A stretch of 64,000 bases of DNA from Muscardinus avellanarius. Taxonomy: Eukaryota > Chordata > Mammalia > Rodentia > Gliridae. Below the pieces are notes generated by a model. That model did not search any database. It was not told where the DNA came from and saw only the letters and a program-made list of their open reading frames with translations. Positions 21,586 to 30,976 of the stretch are shown here, in pieces. How positions within the stretch are numbered: the stretch's first letter is position 1; the number at the start of each line of letters is the position of its first letter. Where the stretch lies: positions 20,073,099 to 20,137,098 of the forward strand of contig OY726571.1 of assembly GCA_963383645.1 (NCBI GenBank), written 5' to 3'. Both the position numbers and the translations under genes were made by a program.

Positions 21586-22007
21586 AAAGACGTAATTTTT
21601 TTCAAATATTAAAAATGCCAATATCATTTTGGAAACACCAAAGATTACAATTAATAAGTATTTTCTTTCTCTCTTTCTACTCCATTTAATTGTTTAGAAA
21701 AAGCAAGCCTGCTTATTTTTAAATCCTCATATCCCAACAGTAAATTGAAAGCCCAGAACACAATTATGAAAGAAATGGCAGAGCAAAATGCAGTAGTCAC
21801 TCATGCTACGTAAAATTTTTCTAAACACCCACTTTCCAATTGCTTCTTTGCCATTTAAATGTTTTGTGCATCTGACCTCAAAAACCCGGAGTCTAGAATT
21901 TAAAAATTTGTTTTGACTAATGTAGAAAGACTCTCCTTAAAATATCACACTAAAGAGCAGATTTCTAGAAAAGCATATTAAAAGTAGCCTTTCTTTTGGG
22001 TCTTTTC

Positions 22008-22039
22008 ATTTTGAGCCAATTTAATGTTTGGCTCAAAAT
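22008..22039. repeat. 12-bp inverted repeat
   Basis: ATTTTGAGCCAA (22008-22019) and TTGGCTCAAAAT (22028-22039) are perfect complements with an 8-base loop. Confidence 0.85.
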
Positions 22040-22079
22040 CAGAAATAATTTAAGTTGAAATTACCAACGTCAATCTCAA

Positions 22080-22235
22080 TAGCATATACGAGGAACGGGA
22101 GGGAGGCGGGGGGAGCTCGCCAAGTGCTGTGGCATGTATGTCCCTATCAATCTGAACTGCATTATGATGGGAGACTACATTACAGTATACAAATGAAAGT
22201 GTGTATGTATATATGTATATGTATATATTAGTTTA
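22080..22235 (+). mobile_element. L1 3'-end fragment
   Basis: GGGAGGGAGGCGGGGGGAGC, TGGCATGTATGTCCCTATCA and GCATTATGATGGGAGACTAC follow the L1 3'UTR pattern. It ends in a TATG-rich stretch rather than a clean A-tail. Confidence 0.6.
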
Positions 22236-22920
22236 AATTGCTGTGAATTGTTAGTGTAATAAATAAGATTTCTTTCATAGTTATCGTTTTGTGAATCTGA
22301 TCGGAAATTTTAACAACTGGTTCATCAATAGAGTAGTTGAATAGTTTACTCCTGAATTGGGGAGGTAAAATGAAAGTCATCTCCCTTTAAACATATTACA
22401 GGTTTGTTTGGAGAAAGATTTGTTTTGCTTGGTTAAGATTAGGACATGGTAGGGAAAGAGTATAATAATGGCTTTCAGATAAGTTAAAAATGATGCGTTC
22501 TTGTGTTGCCATCTCTGTTTAGCATCAACGAAGAAGATACAGGTTCAACAGTATAAAAGCAATTGTCTCTTTAAGAGCTAAATATTATTTGCACACAGCA
22601 TTAGCAGTAGCCCCAAGCAAACCATGAAGATGTTTTCCAAGTCTTGCTTGGGAATTTGTCAGTGATTCTCATTGACACTAATGGGTGTTCTATAGTCGGT
22701 TTCCCTCCCTTCACTCTGAAGTGTGTAAGTGAGGGTTTCAGCAAGAGTGCTTTTGCAGGCTTTCTACAGATTCCATGAAGAAATACAATGTAAACAGAGT
22801 TAACAGTTACTAATAGAATGGGATAAAATATTTCCAAATGCTATATCTGAAGGTATATTAATATTCCAACTAGAAATCCTAAAAATTAACAAGAAAAAAG
22901 GCAAACAATAGCATTTAGAG
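22236..22920. other. Unique DNA next to the rearranged L1
   Basis: No repeat recognised. This is the left flank of the L1 locus at 22922-24820 and includes GCATTTAGAG just before the first ATAGGTAAAATAAATAAT copy. Confidence 0.45.
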
Positions 22921-22921
22921 A

Positions 22922-23098
22922 TAGGTAAAATAAATAATGGGAAAGAGGAATAATACTGGAGCAATGAATGCTCACAACCCCACAACATCAGAACCCGATA
23001 AAACAGAAAATCAGTAAATAGGTAAAATAAATAATGACCCAGTGAGGGAGGGGTGGTGGCAGAATAGTAGGTAAAATAAATAGGTAAAATAAATAATG
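22922..23098. repeat. Patchwork junction: target copies alternating with inverted L1 pieces
   Basis: TAGGTAAAATAAATAATG occurs identically at 22922-22939, 23019-23036 and 23081-23098, with a partial copy (TAGGTAAAATAAA) at 23068-23080. Between copies lie two plus-strand L1 pieces: 22937-23014 equals the reverse complement of 23960-24037 (76 of 78 bases), and 23036-23063 equals the reverse complement of 24246-24273 (27 of 28). Each full target copy ends in ATG and is followed directly by L1-derived sequence. It marks the truncated 3' boundary of the adjacent minus-strand L1. Confidence 0.9.
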
Positions 23099-23119
23099 AA
23101 TCTCCACAGATAACCAGTC

Positions 23120-24037
23120 TTAGTTGTCTGTTGGATGGAAACTCTTGTTTCTCTGGTTCTGGTGTGTGTTACCTATTTCTTCTTTGTAGTTAATCTCTTT
23201 GAGTATTTTCTCTAGTGCTGGTTTTGAAGATATAAATTCCTTCAGTTTCTGTTTGTCATGGAAGCTTCTTATTTCCCCATCTGATTTGATAGAAAGTTTT
23301 GCTGGGTAGGAAATTTTTGGCTGGAAGTTGTTTTCTTTCAGAGTTTAGAATATGTTACTCCAAGCCCTTCTGGCTCTCATGACTTGGTTTGGGAAGTCTG
23401 GAGTGATTCTAATTGGTTTGCCTCTGAATGTCACTTGGCCCTTTGTTTTTGTTGCCTTTAAGATTCTCTGCTTGGCTTCCACATTGGTCATTTTGACAAT
23501 TATTTGGCATGGGGGATCCTCTTCTCAGATCCTGTCTAAAGGGAGTTCTATAAGTTTCCTGGACCTATGTATCAACCTCTTGCTCTATGTTTGGAAAATT
23601 TTCTGCTATTACTTCCTTGAAGAGATTGTTGATCCCTTTGGTTTCGCTTTCTTTTCCCTCCTCTATTCCAATTATTCTTAGGTTAGCTCTCTTAAAATGG
23701 GCCCATATTTCTTCAATATCAGATTCCTGCTGTCGGATTTTTTTTCTAGATTAGAAACTATGCGTTCATTTTTGGAATGATCATCTTCTAAGAGCGAGAT
23801 TCTGTTCTCCATGTGTTCTAATCGGTTGTTTGTGCTTTGAATTGAGGCCTTTACTTCATTAATTGCATCCTTTATCTCTTTTTGGCTCTCTTTGAGTTCT
23901 TTTCGAAGCACCTCTATTATTTCTACAGTTATTTTCCTGATTTGATCTTCTAGAAATCTCTGATTTTCTGTTTTATTGGGTTCTGATGTTGTGGGGTTGT
24001 GAGCATTGATTGCTCCAGTATTATTCCTCTTTCCCAT
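23120..24037 (-). pseudogene. L1 ORF1 protein pseudogene, near full length
   Basis: In an active L1 this frame encodes the RNA-binding trimeric ORF1 protein that forms the cytoplasmic retrotransposition particle. The start is ATG at 24037 (MGKRNNTG...), which fits the MGK start of mammalian ORF1p; an upstream GTG in the same frame is not needed. An N-terminal heptad-rich coiled coil (including EIIEVLRKELKESQKEI and NRLEHMENRISLLE) is followed by the RRM region (KRANLRIIGIEEG) and the C-terminal domain (QVTFRGKPIRI, ENNFQPKISYPAKLS). It ends at the TAA at 23122-23120. About 305 codons, close to the family length. It is broken by a frameshift at an eight-base homopolymer (23738-23745), a second near a C5 run at about 23510, an in-frame TAG near 23575 and a TAA near 23347. 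Not functional. Confidence 0.9.
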
Positions 24038-24820
24038 GATTTCGGAAGTTTGTGCCTTCTCTGGGTTCTTCCCTTGGGTCACTATGACTTTACTTAAGGT
24101 GTTCTGGATCTCGAGTCAGTAGTATCTCAGATCCCACTACTCCTTTACTGGGTTGTATCACAGATTCTCCGACCCAGAGAGTCGATAGAGGCTGCTTTAG
24201 ACTGTGGGGGTTGCCAGGTTGCATGTTCTCCTATGGTGTGATATCTCTGCCACCACCCCTCCCCCACTGGGTCAAGTTCCAGGGAGTACAGTACTGGGAT
24301 TTCTCCTCTGTGGCCCGCAGTTTGACTCAATGTTCTTGAGTACACAGATGTAGCTGTACTGGATTCGGTGAATTCTCTGCTGCTGCCGCCGGTGGCAATA
24401 TGGTGTCACTGCTACGTCCTCGGTCGTGAGGCTGGCGTATTTCTTCTTGGTTTTGATTTCCACTTTGAATCCCTGTGGCGTGTGCTGAGCTCAGCCACTG
24501 GGATCTTTAGATTTTACCTGCGGCGAGAAATCCCACCTGGCTGTTCCGCAGCGGCTCACCTCGGCTTGCTGTAGCCGTCCGGTGAATTTGCCGCTGCCGC
24601 CGGCACTATGGCGCTGCTGCCGCGGCCTCGGGCGTGAGACCGGTGTATCTCCTCTGTGGCTCTGAGCTCTGTTCTCAGTCCGCTTTCTCTCTGGAGCCTG
24701 GTGATTTTTTTGTTTCTCTGGTGATGGTGTTTTCTGGCTATGAAAGGTGCTGATTTTGTGGTAATGGAGATTAGTTGTTAATGGGGCTCTTAAGCCCCGC
24801 TTTTCTTGGTCGCCATCCTA
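24038..24820 (-). promoter_or_regulatory. L1 5'UTR (internal promoter region)
   Basis: The stretch upstream of ORF1 is the only markedly CpG-rich DNA in the window (24360-24680). It holds two tandem, imperfect units starting CGGTGAATT at 24366 and 24580 (period about 214 bp), each with CTGCCGCCGG and GCGTGAG-like blocks. In rodents, L1 5'UTRs are often built from tandem promoter monomers. The extreme 5' end has a YY1-like AGGATGGCGACC (minus strand, 24808-24819). Whether it is still transcribed is unknown. Confidence 0.7.
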
Positions 24821-25420
24821 TTTTTGTTTTTCAAGGTGGACACTTGTTTCTTCCTCTTCTCTTCCTTTTTCAGCGTTTTAAAGTGGGTAGTATATTTGAA
24901 GTCTGTAATGAGTTAATACTTCAAAAAGAACCCCCTCCATTACACCAAAGTGGAGTGTCAAAATGTTTATTTTTAAAGTGTCGAGTCTTAGGATTACTTA
25001 TAAATGAATGCATTTATTTATAAGACCAAGCACTTCATTAGACACTGAGAATATAAAAGTGGGTAAAAATTGAGAGGGTTTGTTACAAAGAGCAGCAGTA
25101 TGAATAACAGGAATGCATCATGAGCCCACATAAAATCATGACGTGGAGAGCACCATAAGAAGACACATACATACTTGAAAAACAACAGAAAGTTCAAAGA
25201 AAGTCCTGAAATGAATAGCCCTTGAACTGAATTTTGAAAGATAAATAGGTATCACTGTGATAGTAAAGAGATAAGGAAAACATTTTGCAAAGATAGAATA
25301 TTATGTAAAAAAAGTGATGAAAAGAATTGCACAAAATACTTGGGATTAAAAGAAGCTTACTAGGTGTGGAGAGAGGGAAGTGGGGAATTCTATTATTGTC
25401 AGTAGATTATTTTATTTTAT
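24821..25420. other. Right flank of the L1 locus
   Basis: Mostly unassigned. GACCAAGCACTTCATTAGAC, then ACTGAGAATATAAAAGTGGG at 25020-25065 and CCTTGAACTGAATTTTGAAA at about 25220, look like ancient MIR/LINE remnants and may begin the old repeat at 26050. Confidence 0.35.
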
Positions 25421-25570
25421 TTTATTTTTTTATTGGTGCATTGTAGTCATACATCTTAATGAGATAAAAGGCTTGTGGAGACATACATGCACACATCACC
25501 CAATTAGCCCTTATCCAATACCCACCCAATTCCCTCCCCTTCCCTCCTACCTATGCTTGGCTTAGTGATT
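25421..25570 (-). mobile_element. L1 3' end, minus strand
   Basis: A TTTTATTTTATTTTATTTTT-type tail, then TTATTGGTGCATTGTAGTCA, TGCACACATCACCCAATTAG and CCCTTATCCAATACCCACCC. It is the reverse complement of the L1 3' terminus and pairs with 35405-35735. Confidence 0.85.
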
Positions 25571-25797
25571 GAATTTGATATGTAGCTAGGGAGATGAAGA
25601 AGGAGATACTCTAGATGAAGAAGGAGATACTATAGAGGAGCAAAAAAGTGGGACGTTCTAACCCACAATAAACCAAGAAGGGAAGCTGAGACCACACTCA
25701 GTGTAAATATATTTTTACATTATGGTGAGGAGATGAGAATATTGCAGAGATTATTTGACTCATAACAAAGACAAGTAGATTAATAAAATTACTCAAA

Positions 25798-25975
25798 CCT
25801 GGGAGCAGTGGCTGAAATGGGGGGGGGGCTGCAGATTTTAGATCAGCCTCAATAACCTAGCAAGACCCTGTTTGAAAATTAAAATAGAGCTGGGTGTGTA
25901 GCCCAGAGGTGTAATATCCCTGGGTTCAACCCTCAGTACAAAAAGAAAAATAAAGAAAGAAAGGAAGAAAAGAAA
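25798..25975 (+). mobile_element. B1-dID SINE, left half partly deleted
   Basis: CCTGGGAGCAGTGGCTGAAA followed by a nine-base G-run and TAGATCAGCCTCAATAACCT, then GAGCTGGGTGTGTAGCCCAG and CAACCCTCAGTAC. The GATTACA-like block of the left half is missing. Confidence 0.78.
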
Positions 25976-26049
25976 ATAGAATGACTCAAGTGGGGGTTAG
26001 AGTTATCTACATTGACATTTGTGATCTAGTCTCCAAAGTTGTACAATGT

Positions 26050-27180
26050 CATTTATATTTTTAAAAAGTAATTCATTAAATTCATACTCAAGAGGAGAGA
26101 AACTAGGTTTTACCTTTGAAAAGGAAGAGTTTTAAATAGTTTATGAGCAGTTAGAAACAGCACCATAAACATCTGAAAATGTTTAAGTACAAGAATAATA
26201 TAATGAAGTCAGTAGCAAACAAATTAGAGGAGTGAAGAGAGGGTAGTCCATAGCACATGAGACTGGTTAAGATGAAAAAGTAAGGTAGATGATACAAAAA
26301 TATTTTGGAGGTCAACTGATAAGTTTTTTAAATGGAATGGTTATAACAGAAAACCAAAGGGGTTTTAATGGATAACTCCTAGTTTTATGGCTCATGCAAA
26401 TTCATAATTGAACATGCCATTACCTATAATAGAAAATCCCAGAAGACAACCAGCTTTAGTGCAACATGGAAGAAACCACGGGGTGAAAGATCATGAATCC
26501 AGGTAGCATAATGTATTTTAGGTGCAATTTTGTTATGAGTTGGAGTTCAAAGAAAAGTCTGGAACTGTAGCTAGTGAGGAAGTACTGTCCTAGAGGAAAG
26601 GACAGAGGAAGGGGAATAAGCTTTAGTAGAAATTCTCATTGTGTGACAAAATAAAGATTTTATATAAAGTGAGGGAACACCATTAAGGGAGTAAGGATGG
26701 GGCAGGTGGGAAAGAAACTTTTAGGATAGGAAAGATGATGGAGAGTGGAAAAGAGTAGGACTCTAATGCAGAGTGATGCTAAGTTTTTATTGTAAATCCA
26801 GTGTAGTTAGAGATTGAGGAATTACTGAAGAGAGGTTTCATGCTATTGAATATTGTTGATGCTAAGTTCTCAAGTAAAAAAAGGGCTCATGCAGATACAC
26901 AGATGTCGCTAAATAAATTGAATTCAGCAAAACAAAGAGCACTAGTGACCTTGGAAGGCGCATTTACATTTAGTTGTAAGGTCGGAAAAATTATCTCAAT
27001 AATTGGATGTGAATTCAAGGAAAGAAGCAAGACAGAAGCCGGAGGGATCACCGAGTCGAGAGCGGGCTTTATTTGATCATGTGTAAATACCTCTTATGTA
27101 ATTCAGCACAGAAAGCAACAGAAGAGCCCAAAGTGTTTAGGGAGAGTCGAGGAGAAAGTCACTAAAAAAATAAGAAAGAC
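26050..27180 (+). repeat. Ancient interspersed repeat, copy 2 (family uncertain)
   Basis: Diverged echoes of the repeat seen at 16955: AATAATATAATGAAGTCAG, TTTTGGAGGTCAACTGATAA, ATGGATAACTCCTAGTTTTA and GAGCACTAGTGACCTTGGAA, in the expected order. Too diverged to name. The 78-codon frame at 26840-27076 lies inside and is unlikely to be a gene. Confidence 0.4.
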
Positions 27181-28623
27181 GTGCTTTTAAAAAGACAAAA
27201 ACTGACTTCCACTACTATTAATTCTAGGGGAGAAAGGATCTCTAAACCAGGAGAGTTGACAGTTTTGTCAAAGGAAAAGTTTTTTCCTAAGCATAACAAT
27301 CAAGAAAACTTCGCATTCTGTCTCTTTGTAGCCTAAAATGAATTAAAGGTTGCTGCTTGTTTAGAATTAGAATTTATTGCTTGGTGCTCTGCCTCTGGTT
27401 CTTGTCTGATCCCATTTTCTGGGTTGCTGAGGTTGACTCTATCATGCACTCCTACTAAGATAAAACTTTGTGATTCTAGCTTCATGCACAGACACATTCT
27501 TAGCATTTGCTTTCTCTGTGTGCTATTTTTCTTCTGATAGAAGATATATGTTGAATTATTCTGCTAGCATTCCTTTAAAACAAATTTTATGGATATATTA
27601 CGCACATTATTTTAAACTTGTGAAATAAAACTTTCCTGCTAAAATAAACAAACTCTCTGCTTATAGAAGTGAAATGCCTCATACCTTCTCTGAAATGGCA
27701 TGATATCGGTCATAATCCTGGTTCCCTTACTGCAAGTCAATGACATTTCGATAAGAGCTTCAGATAATTTTCTGTGAAATGCTGATTTTAGTCAATTGTG
27801 ATTGAAAAGTAAGGGAAGATGTTATCTATTAAGCTACGATGAGAGATCATTCTCTATAGAGTGAAGAGTTATGTTTTTTTTTAAAGTACAGGATATTTGA
27901 CATAATCCCTGAGAAGATGGACTGATCAAGGAAATTGAGAGAGATTGTGGGCTACCACTGAGGTCCCGTTGACACTGGATATCACAAATCTTGGACCATT
28001 TTACTTTCCAAGTTCTCAAAATATTGCCCTTGTGGTACCCTTAGTGAATGGAAATCTTGAAAAGTTCAGATACTTTGTGGGCCTCTTATTACTACTTTGA
28101 AATGTTTCTTCTTGGAGAGAAATATGATTTTTTCTTGTCCTTCATGAAAAACGGTAATATAAGTTTTTCTTATATTTAAATCCCTCAAAAATAAGATTGC
28201 TAGCCCTGGGATTTCTCCCCTGTAGTTTGCTTCTGTTTTCTTTCTTTTTTGTTCTTTTTTTTTAATCTCAGTTTTAAATTAAAACTAGATAATTTACATG
28301 GGAAAGTTAAATTACTCACTTTAATATGAGTATTCTCTTTTTTAAAATATATATACATATATGTATATGCATATTATGTCATTTTTTCCCATCTTCACTA
28401 TCTGGGAATATACGTTTTATGAACTCTTATTTAAATAAAACAGGAGAAATAAAATCAGATATTAAAAAACAAACATTCTAAAGATATGACAGACATCATA
28501 AGGATTGTTATAAGCTAAACTGTTTCAGATGAGTAAAGCTTTAAAAAGAGAATATGCATTGCTTATGAGAAACAAATCTTAAATAAGGTAGAAAAATCGG
28601 CTATTAAAGACGACTGACTGTTG
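27181..28623. other. Unique DNA, about 1.4 kb
   Basis: No mobile element or gene recognised. A (TATA)-rich patch lies at about 28346-28376. Confidence 0.4.
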
Positions 28624-28826
28624 CTGGGTATGGTGGTACACATCTGTAATCCAATACTTGGGAGGATGAGACAGGAGAATCACAGGTTTGAGAGGAGCCT
28701 CAACAACTTAGTGAGACTCTGTTTCAAAATGAAAAATAAAATAGGACTGGGGGTGTAGTTCAGAGGTAGAATACCTTTGGGTTTGATCCTCAGTACAAAG
28801 AAAGGAAAGGAAGGAAGGAAGGAAGG
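28624..28826 (+). mobile_element. B1-dID SINE with (GGAA)n tail
   Basis: GCTGGGTATGGTGGTACACA, GAGCCTCAACAACTTAGTGA and GACTGGGGGTGTAGTTCAGA, then TGATCCTCAGTAC. The tail is AAAGAAAGG followed by (GGAA)n to 28826. Confidence 0.88.
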
Positions 28827-29022
28827 GGTAGAAGAAAGAAAAAAGAGAAGTATACTGTTACTTTTTCATCTAAAGAAAATAAAGGTAGAAAATTTTCTCT
28901 GAAGTAAGTATCACATCCATGGTGTAGGTCTGGCTCTATCATCTACATTTTCATTGCTCTGACAATTAAAGCTGACCAAATGAGTTTCTCAGTATGGCAG
29001 CAGAAGATAGAACCAAAGAGAT

Positions 29023-29220
29023 AGCCGGGCATGGTGGCGCACGCTTGTAATCCCCGCGCTTGGGAGGTGGAGACAGGAGGATCATGCAGGTTCAAAGCCA
29101 GCCGCGCTGGCTTAGGAGACCGTTTCTCAAATATAGAAAAGTATAAAAATAGGTCTTGGGAGTGTAGCCGTGAGGTAGAAGGCCTTCCAGGAACCCCAGT
29201 ACCACCAAAAAAAAAAAAAA
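29023..29220 (+). mobile_element. B1-dID SINE, TTCCAGGAA subfamily, with 14-bp TSD
   Basis: AGCCGGGCATGGTGGCGCAC, GATCATGCAGGTTCAAAGCC, GCGCTGGCTTAGGAGACC and the right half GGCCTTCCAGGAACCCCAGT, then ACCACC and an A-run. AGAACCAA(A/T)GAGAT flanks it at 29009-29022 and 29221-29234. The 66-codon frame over it is an artefact. Confidence 0.94.
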
Positions 29221-29574
29221 AGAACCAATGAGATCAACACTGAAGAGGCCACAGGAGTGTACCACTTACCAGTGCTGTGGCTTCTGAGGGGACATTCAAC
29301 ACTCGGTCCTGGGCATTTTTTCTGCTAATAAAATGCATTCTTCAAATGAATTTTTTAGAGAATAAGTGTACTATCTCTCTAATATAAATATATATGTTTA
29401 TATACATATGCATATGTATATATATATACACACACACATAGAAAAAGACTCAGCAATTTAACAATTTCCTGACAACGTGAGGGAAATTAAGTAAATGATA
29501 ATTTTCTTCTTTAGGGTTTCAACCTAACATGATGGCAAAAATTTGAACTTTAGAAAGTTATTCTTTTGGAGTTT

Positions 29575-29683
29575 TTGTTTGTTTGTTTTGTGGGTTGTTT
29601 TTCAGTTGAAGATTGAACCCAGGGCCTCAAACATGCTAAGTACATGTAGTATCACTGAGCTTCATATACCCCAAGCCCCATTG
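29575..29683 (-). mobile_element. ID-type (tRNA-Ala/BC1-like) SINE
   Basis: Plus-strand GATTGAACCCAGGGCCTCAA, ACATGCTAAGTACATG, CACTGAGCTTCATATACCCC is the reverse complement of a classical ID element (GGGGTATA..AGCTCAGTG ... TTAGCATG ... CCTGGGTTCAATC), with a (GTTT)n tail on the left. It has the full tRNA-like region, unlike the ID-like half of the composite SINEs. Confidence 0.75.
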
Positions 29684-29764
29684 ATAGTTATTCTTATTGA
29701 TGGCAATCCTATAGCTTATCACTCCTCTAAATTATTCTAGCAATTCTGGAGTCCCAAAAAGTTT

Positions 29765-30110
29765 TTTTAACTTTTATTTATAAGTGGAACACATTGAAAA
29801 TTGTATACATTTAAACTGTGCTTGGTGCCCTCCCCCTCCCCCGTATTCCTCATCCCCCCTCCCAACAATGAATGCCCAGATTAATCACGCTTTATTCATA
29901 CTTTTACACATATTCAGATGTAGCTCCTCCATTATTAACCTCAGCCTTCTTCCTCTCCTATCCTTCCATTCTAGCTTTGCTGAGGTTTCTCTTCCATTAT
30001 CTGATGTCCCTCTGATATCCCCAATGCTTTCGAGTTTGGGCATATTAGAAAAAAAATATGCCCCTTCTCTTTCTGTGCCTGGCTGAATTCAACATAATGT
30101 TCTCCAGATT
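29765..30110 (-). mobile_element. L1 3'UTR, minus strand
   Basis: AACTTTTATTTATAAGTGGA and ACATTGAAAATTGTATACAT start the 3' end; CCCTCCCCCTCCCCCG is the reverse of the G-rich tract. GAGGTTTCTCTTCCATTATC and CATAATGTTCTCCAGATTAA complete the 3'UTR. The 100-codon frame at 29784 is an artefact. Confidence 0.7.
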
Positions 30111-30167
30111 AATGCTTAGAAAATTCAAAGATATAATTTTCAAAGTGAAATAAAATAAAAATTATGG

Positions 30168-30343
30168 TTTTTTTGTGATACTGGGGTTCCTGGAAGCCCT
30201 TCTACCGCTGGGCTACACTCCCAGACCTATTTTTTATATTTTTTTATTTGGAAACAGGGTCTCTTAAGCTAGTGAGGTTGGCTGCAAACGAGCGCGATCC
30301 TCCTGTCTCTGCCTCCCAAGCGCGGGGATTACAAGCACCCGGT
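30168..30343 (-). mobile_element. B1-dID SINE, TTCCTGGAA subfamily
   Basis: TGTGATACTGGGGTTCCTGG, TGGGCTACACTCCCAGACCT, GGTCTCTTAAGCTAGTGAGG and GCGCGATCCTCCTGTCTCTG, then GCGGGGATTACAAGCACCCG. The extreme B1 5' end is slightly truncated. Confidence 0.9.
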
Positions 30344-30405
30344 TTAGAGAGCAATACTACTTCTGGGTATCTACCCAAAAGAATGAAAACCAAATTGCCA
30401 AACTT
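30344..30405 (+). mobile_element. L1 ORF2/3' scrap
   Basis: AGCAATACTACTTCTGGGTA, then TCTACCCAAAAGAATGAAAA, is the familiar L1 block preceding ORF2's end. Only about 60 bp, abutting the SINE. Confidence 0.5.
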
Positions 30406-30490
30406 TAATGCTTCTTGACTGTCAATCCAGATCTCTTTGGGACATATCCCATCGCAAGAAAACTATTTTTTGTTTTCTATATATTTGACA

Positions 30491-30498
30491 TATTATTA

Positions 30499-30530
<32 letters not shown>

Positions 30531-30531
30531 A
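30491..30531 (+). repeat. (TTA)n microsatellite
   Basis: About thirteen TTA units with one irregular unit. Confidence 0.93.
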
Positions 30532-30883
30532 TTTTAGGCTTGCAATTGACTTAACTGAGAAAAAACTACTTTTTCCTTGTAGTGAGTAGAAGTTTCAATT
30601 TTATCATAGTCTTCATATTTAACTTTTGCTGGACTATTTGGTATCGTGCCATGCACTGTTGCTTCAGAAAACCGGTCATCACGTATACATAAAATTGGAT
30701 AGATTTTGCCTCTGGATCTTTGCAGCATAAATTTCACTTCCCTCAATTTTCAAAAGCTAAGTTTTCTCTGGAACCTATTTGAGCATAATTATGACCCTTT
30801 CCAACAATGATGTCCTGTGTACTGTTGTCCAGAATGTGTGCATGCCACCTTACATGACAAAGGGGATTTTAAAATATTCTGAA

Positions 30884-30963
30884 CAAGTGATGTGTGCATG
30901 TATCCCTCTTCCATCTTATACTTCTTTAAAATGTATGACTACAAATCACCAATAAAAAAATAA
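30884..30963 (+). mobile_element. 80-bp L1 3' tail with TSD
   Basis: CAAGTGATGTGTGCATGTAT ... CACCAATAAAAAAATAA lies between AAAATAT(T/G)CTGAA copies at 30871-30883 and 30964-30976. One of the shortest bona fide L1 insertions here. Confidence 0.75.
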
Positions 30964-30976
30964 AAAATATGCTGAA

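Larger units (their letters stand above)
23099..24820 (-). mobile_element. L1 with complete 5'UTR and ORF1 but no ORF2 or 3' end
   Basis: Read from 24820 down to 23099 the element has an approximately 780-bp CpG-rich 5'UTR, ORF1 (24037 to 23120) and about 20 bp of inter-ORF spacer, then stops. ORF2, 3'UTR and poly-A are absent. Ordinary target-primed L1 insertions lose the 5' end and keep the 3' end, so this arrangement is reversed. The 5' start near 24820 carries AGGATGGCGACC, close to the YY1-type motif at the start of many L1 5'UTRs. Large plus-strand frames (23352-23681, 24368-24574) are antisense shadows. Confidence 0.85.

Noticed and set aside
23352..23681. 109-codon hydrophobic plus-strand frame
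   Set aside because: Antisense of L1 ORF1, which is coding-like on the minus strand with recognisable ORF1p blocks.
25590..25645. GATGAAGAAGGAGATACT repeated twice
   Set aside because: A single 22-bp duplication beside an L1 end; too small to interpret.
29784..30086. 100-codon Pro/Ser/Leu-rich frame
   Set aside because: Lies entirely in the C-rich complement of an L1 3'UTR.
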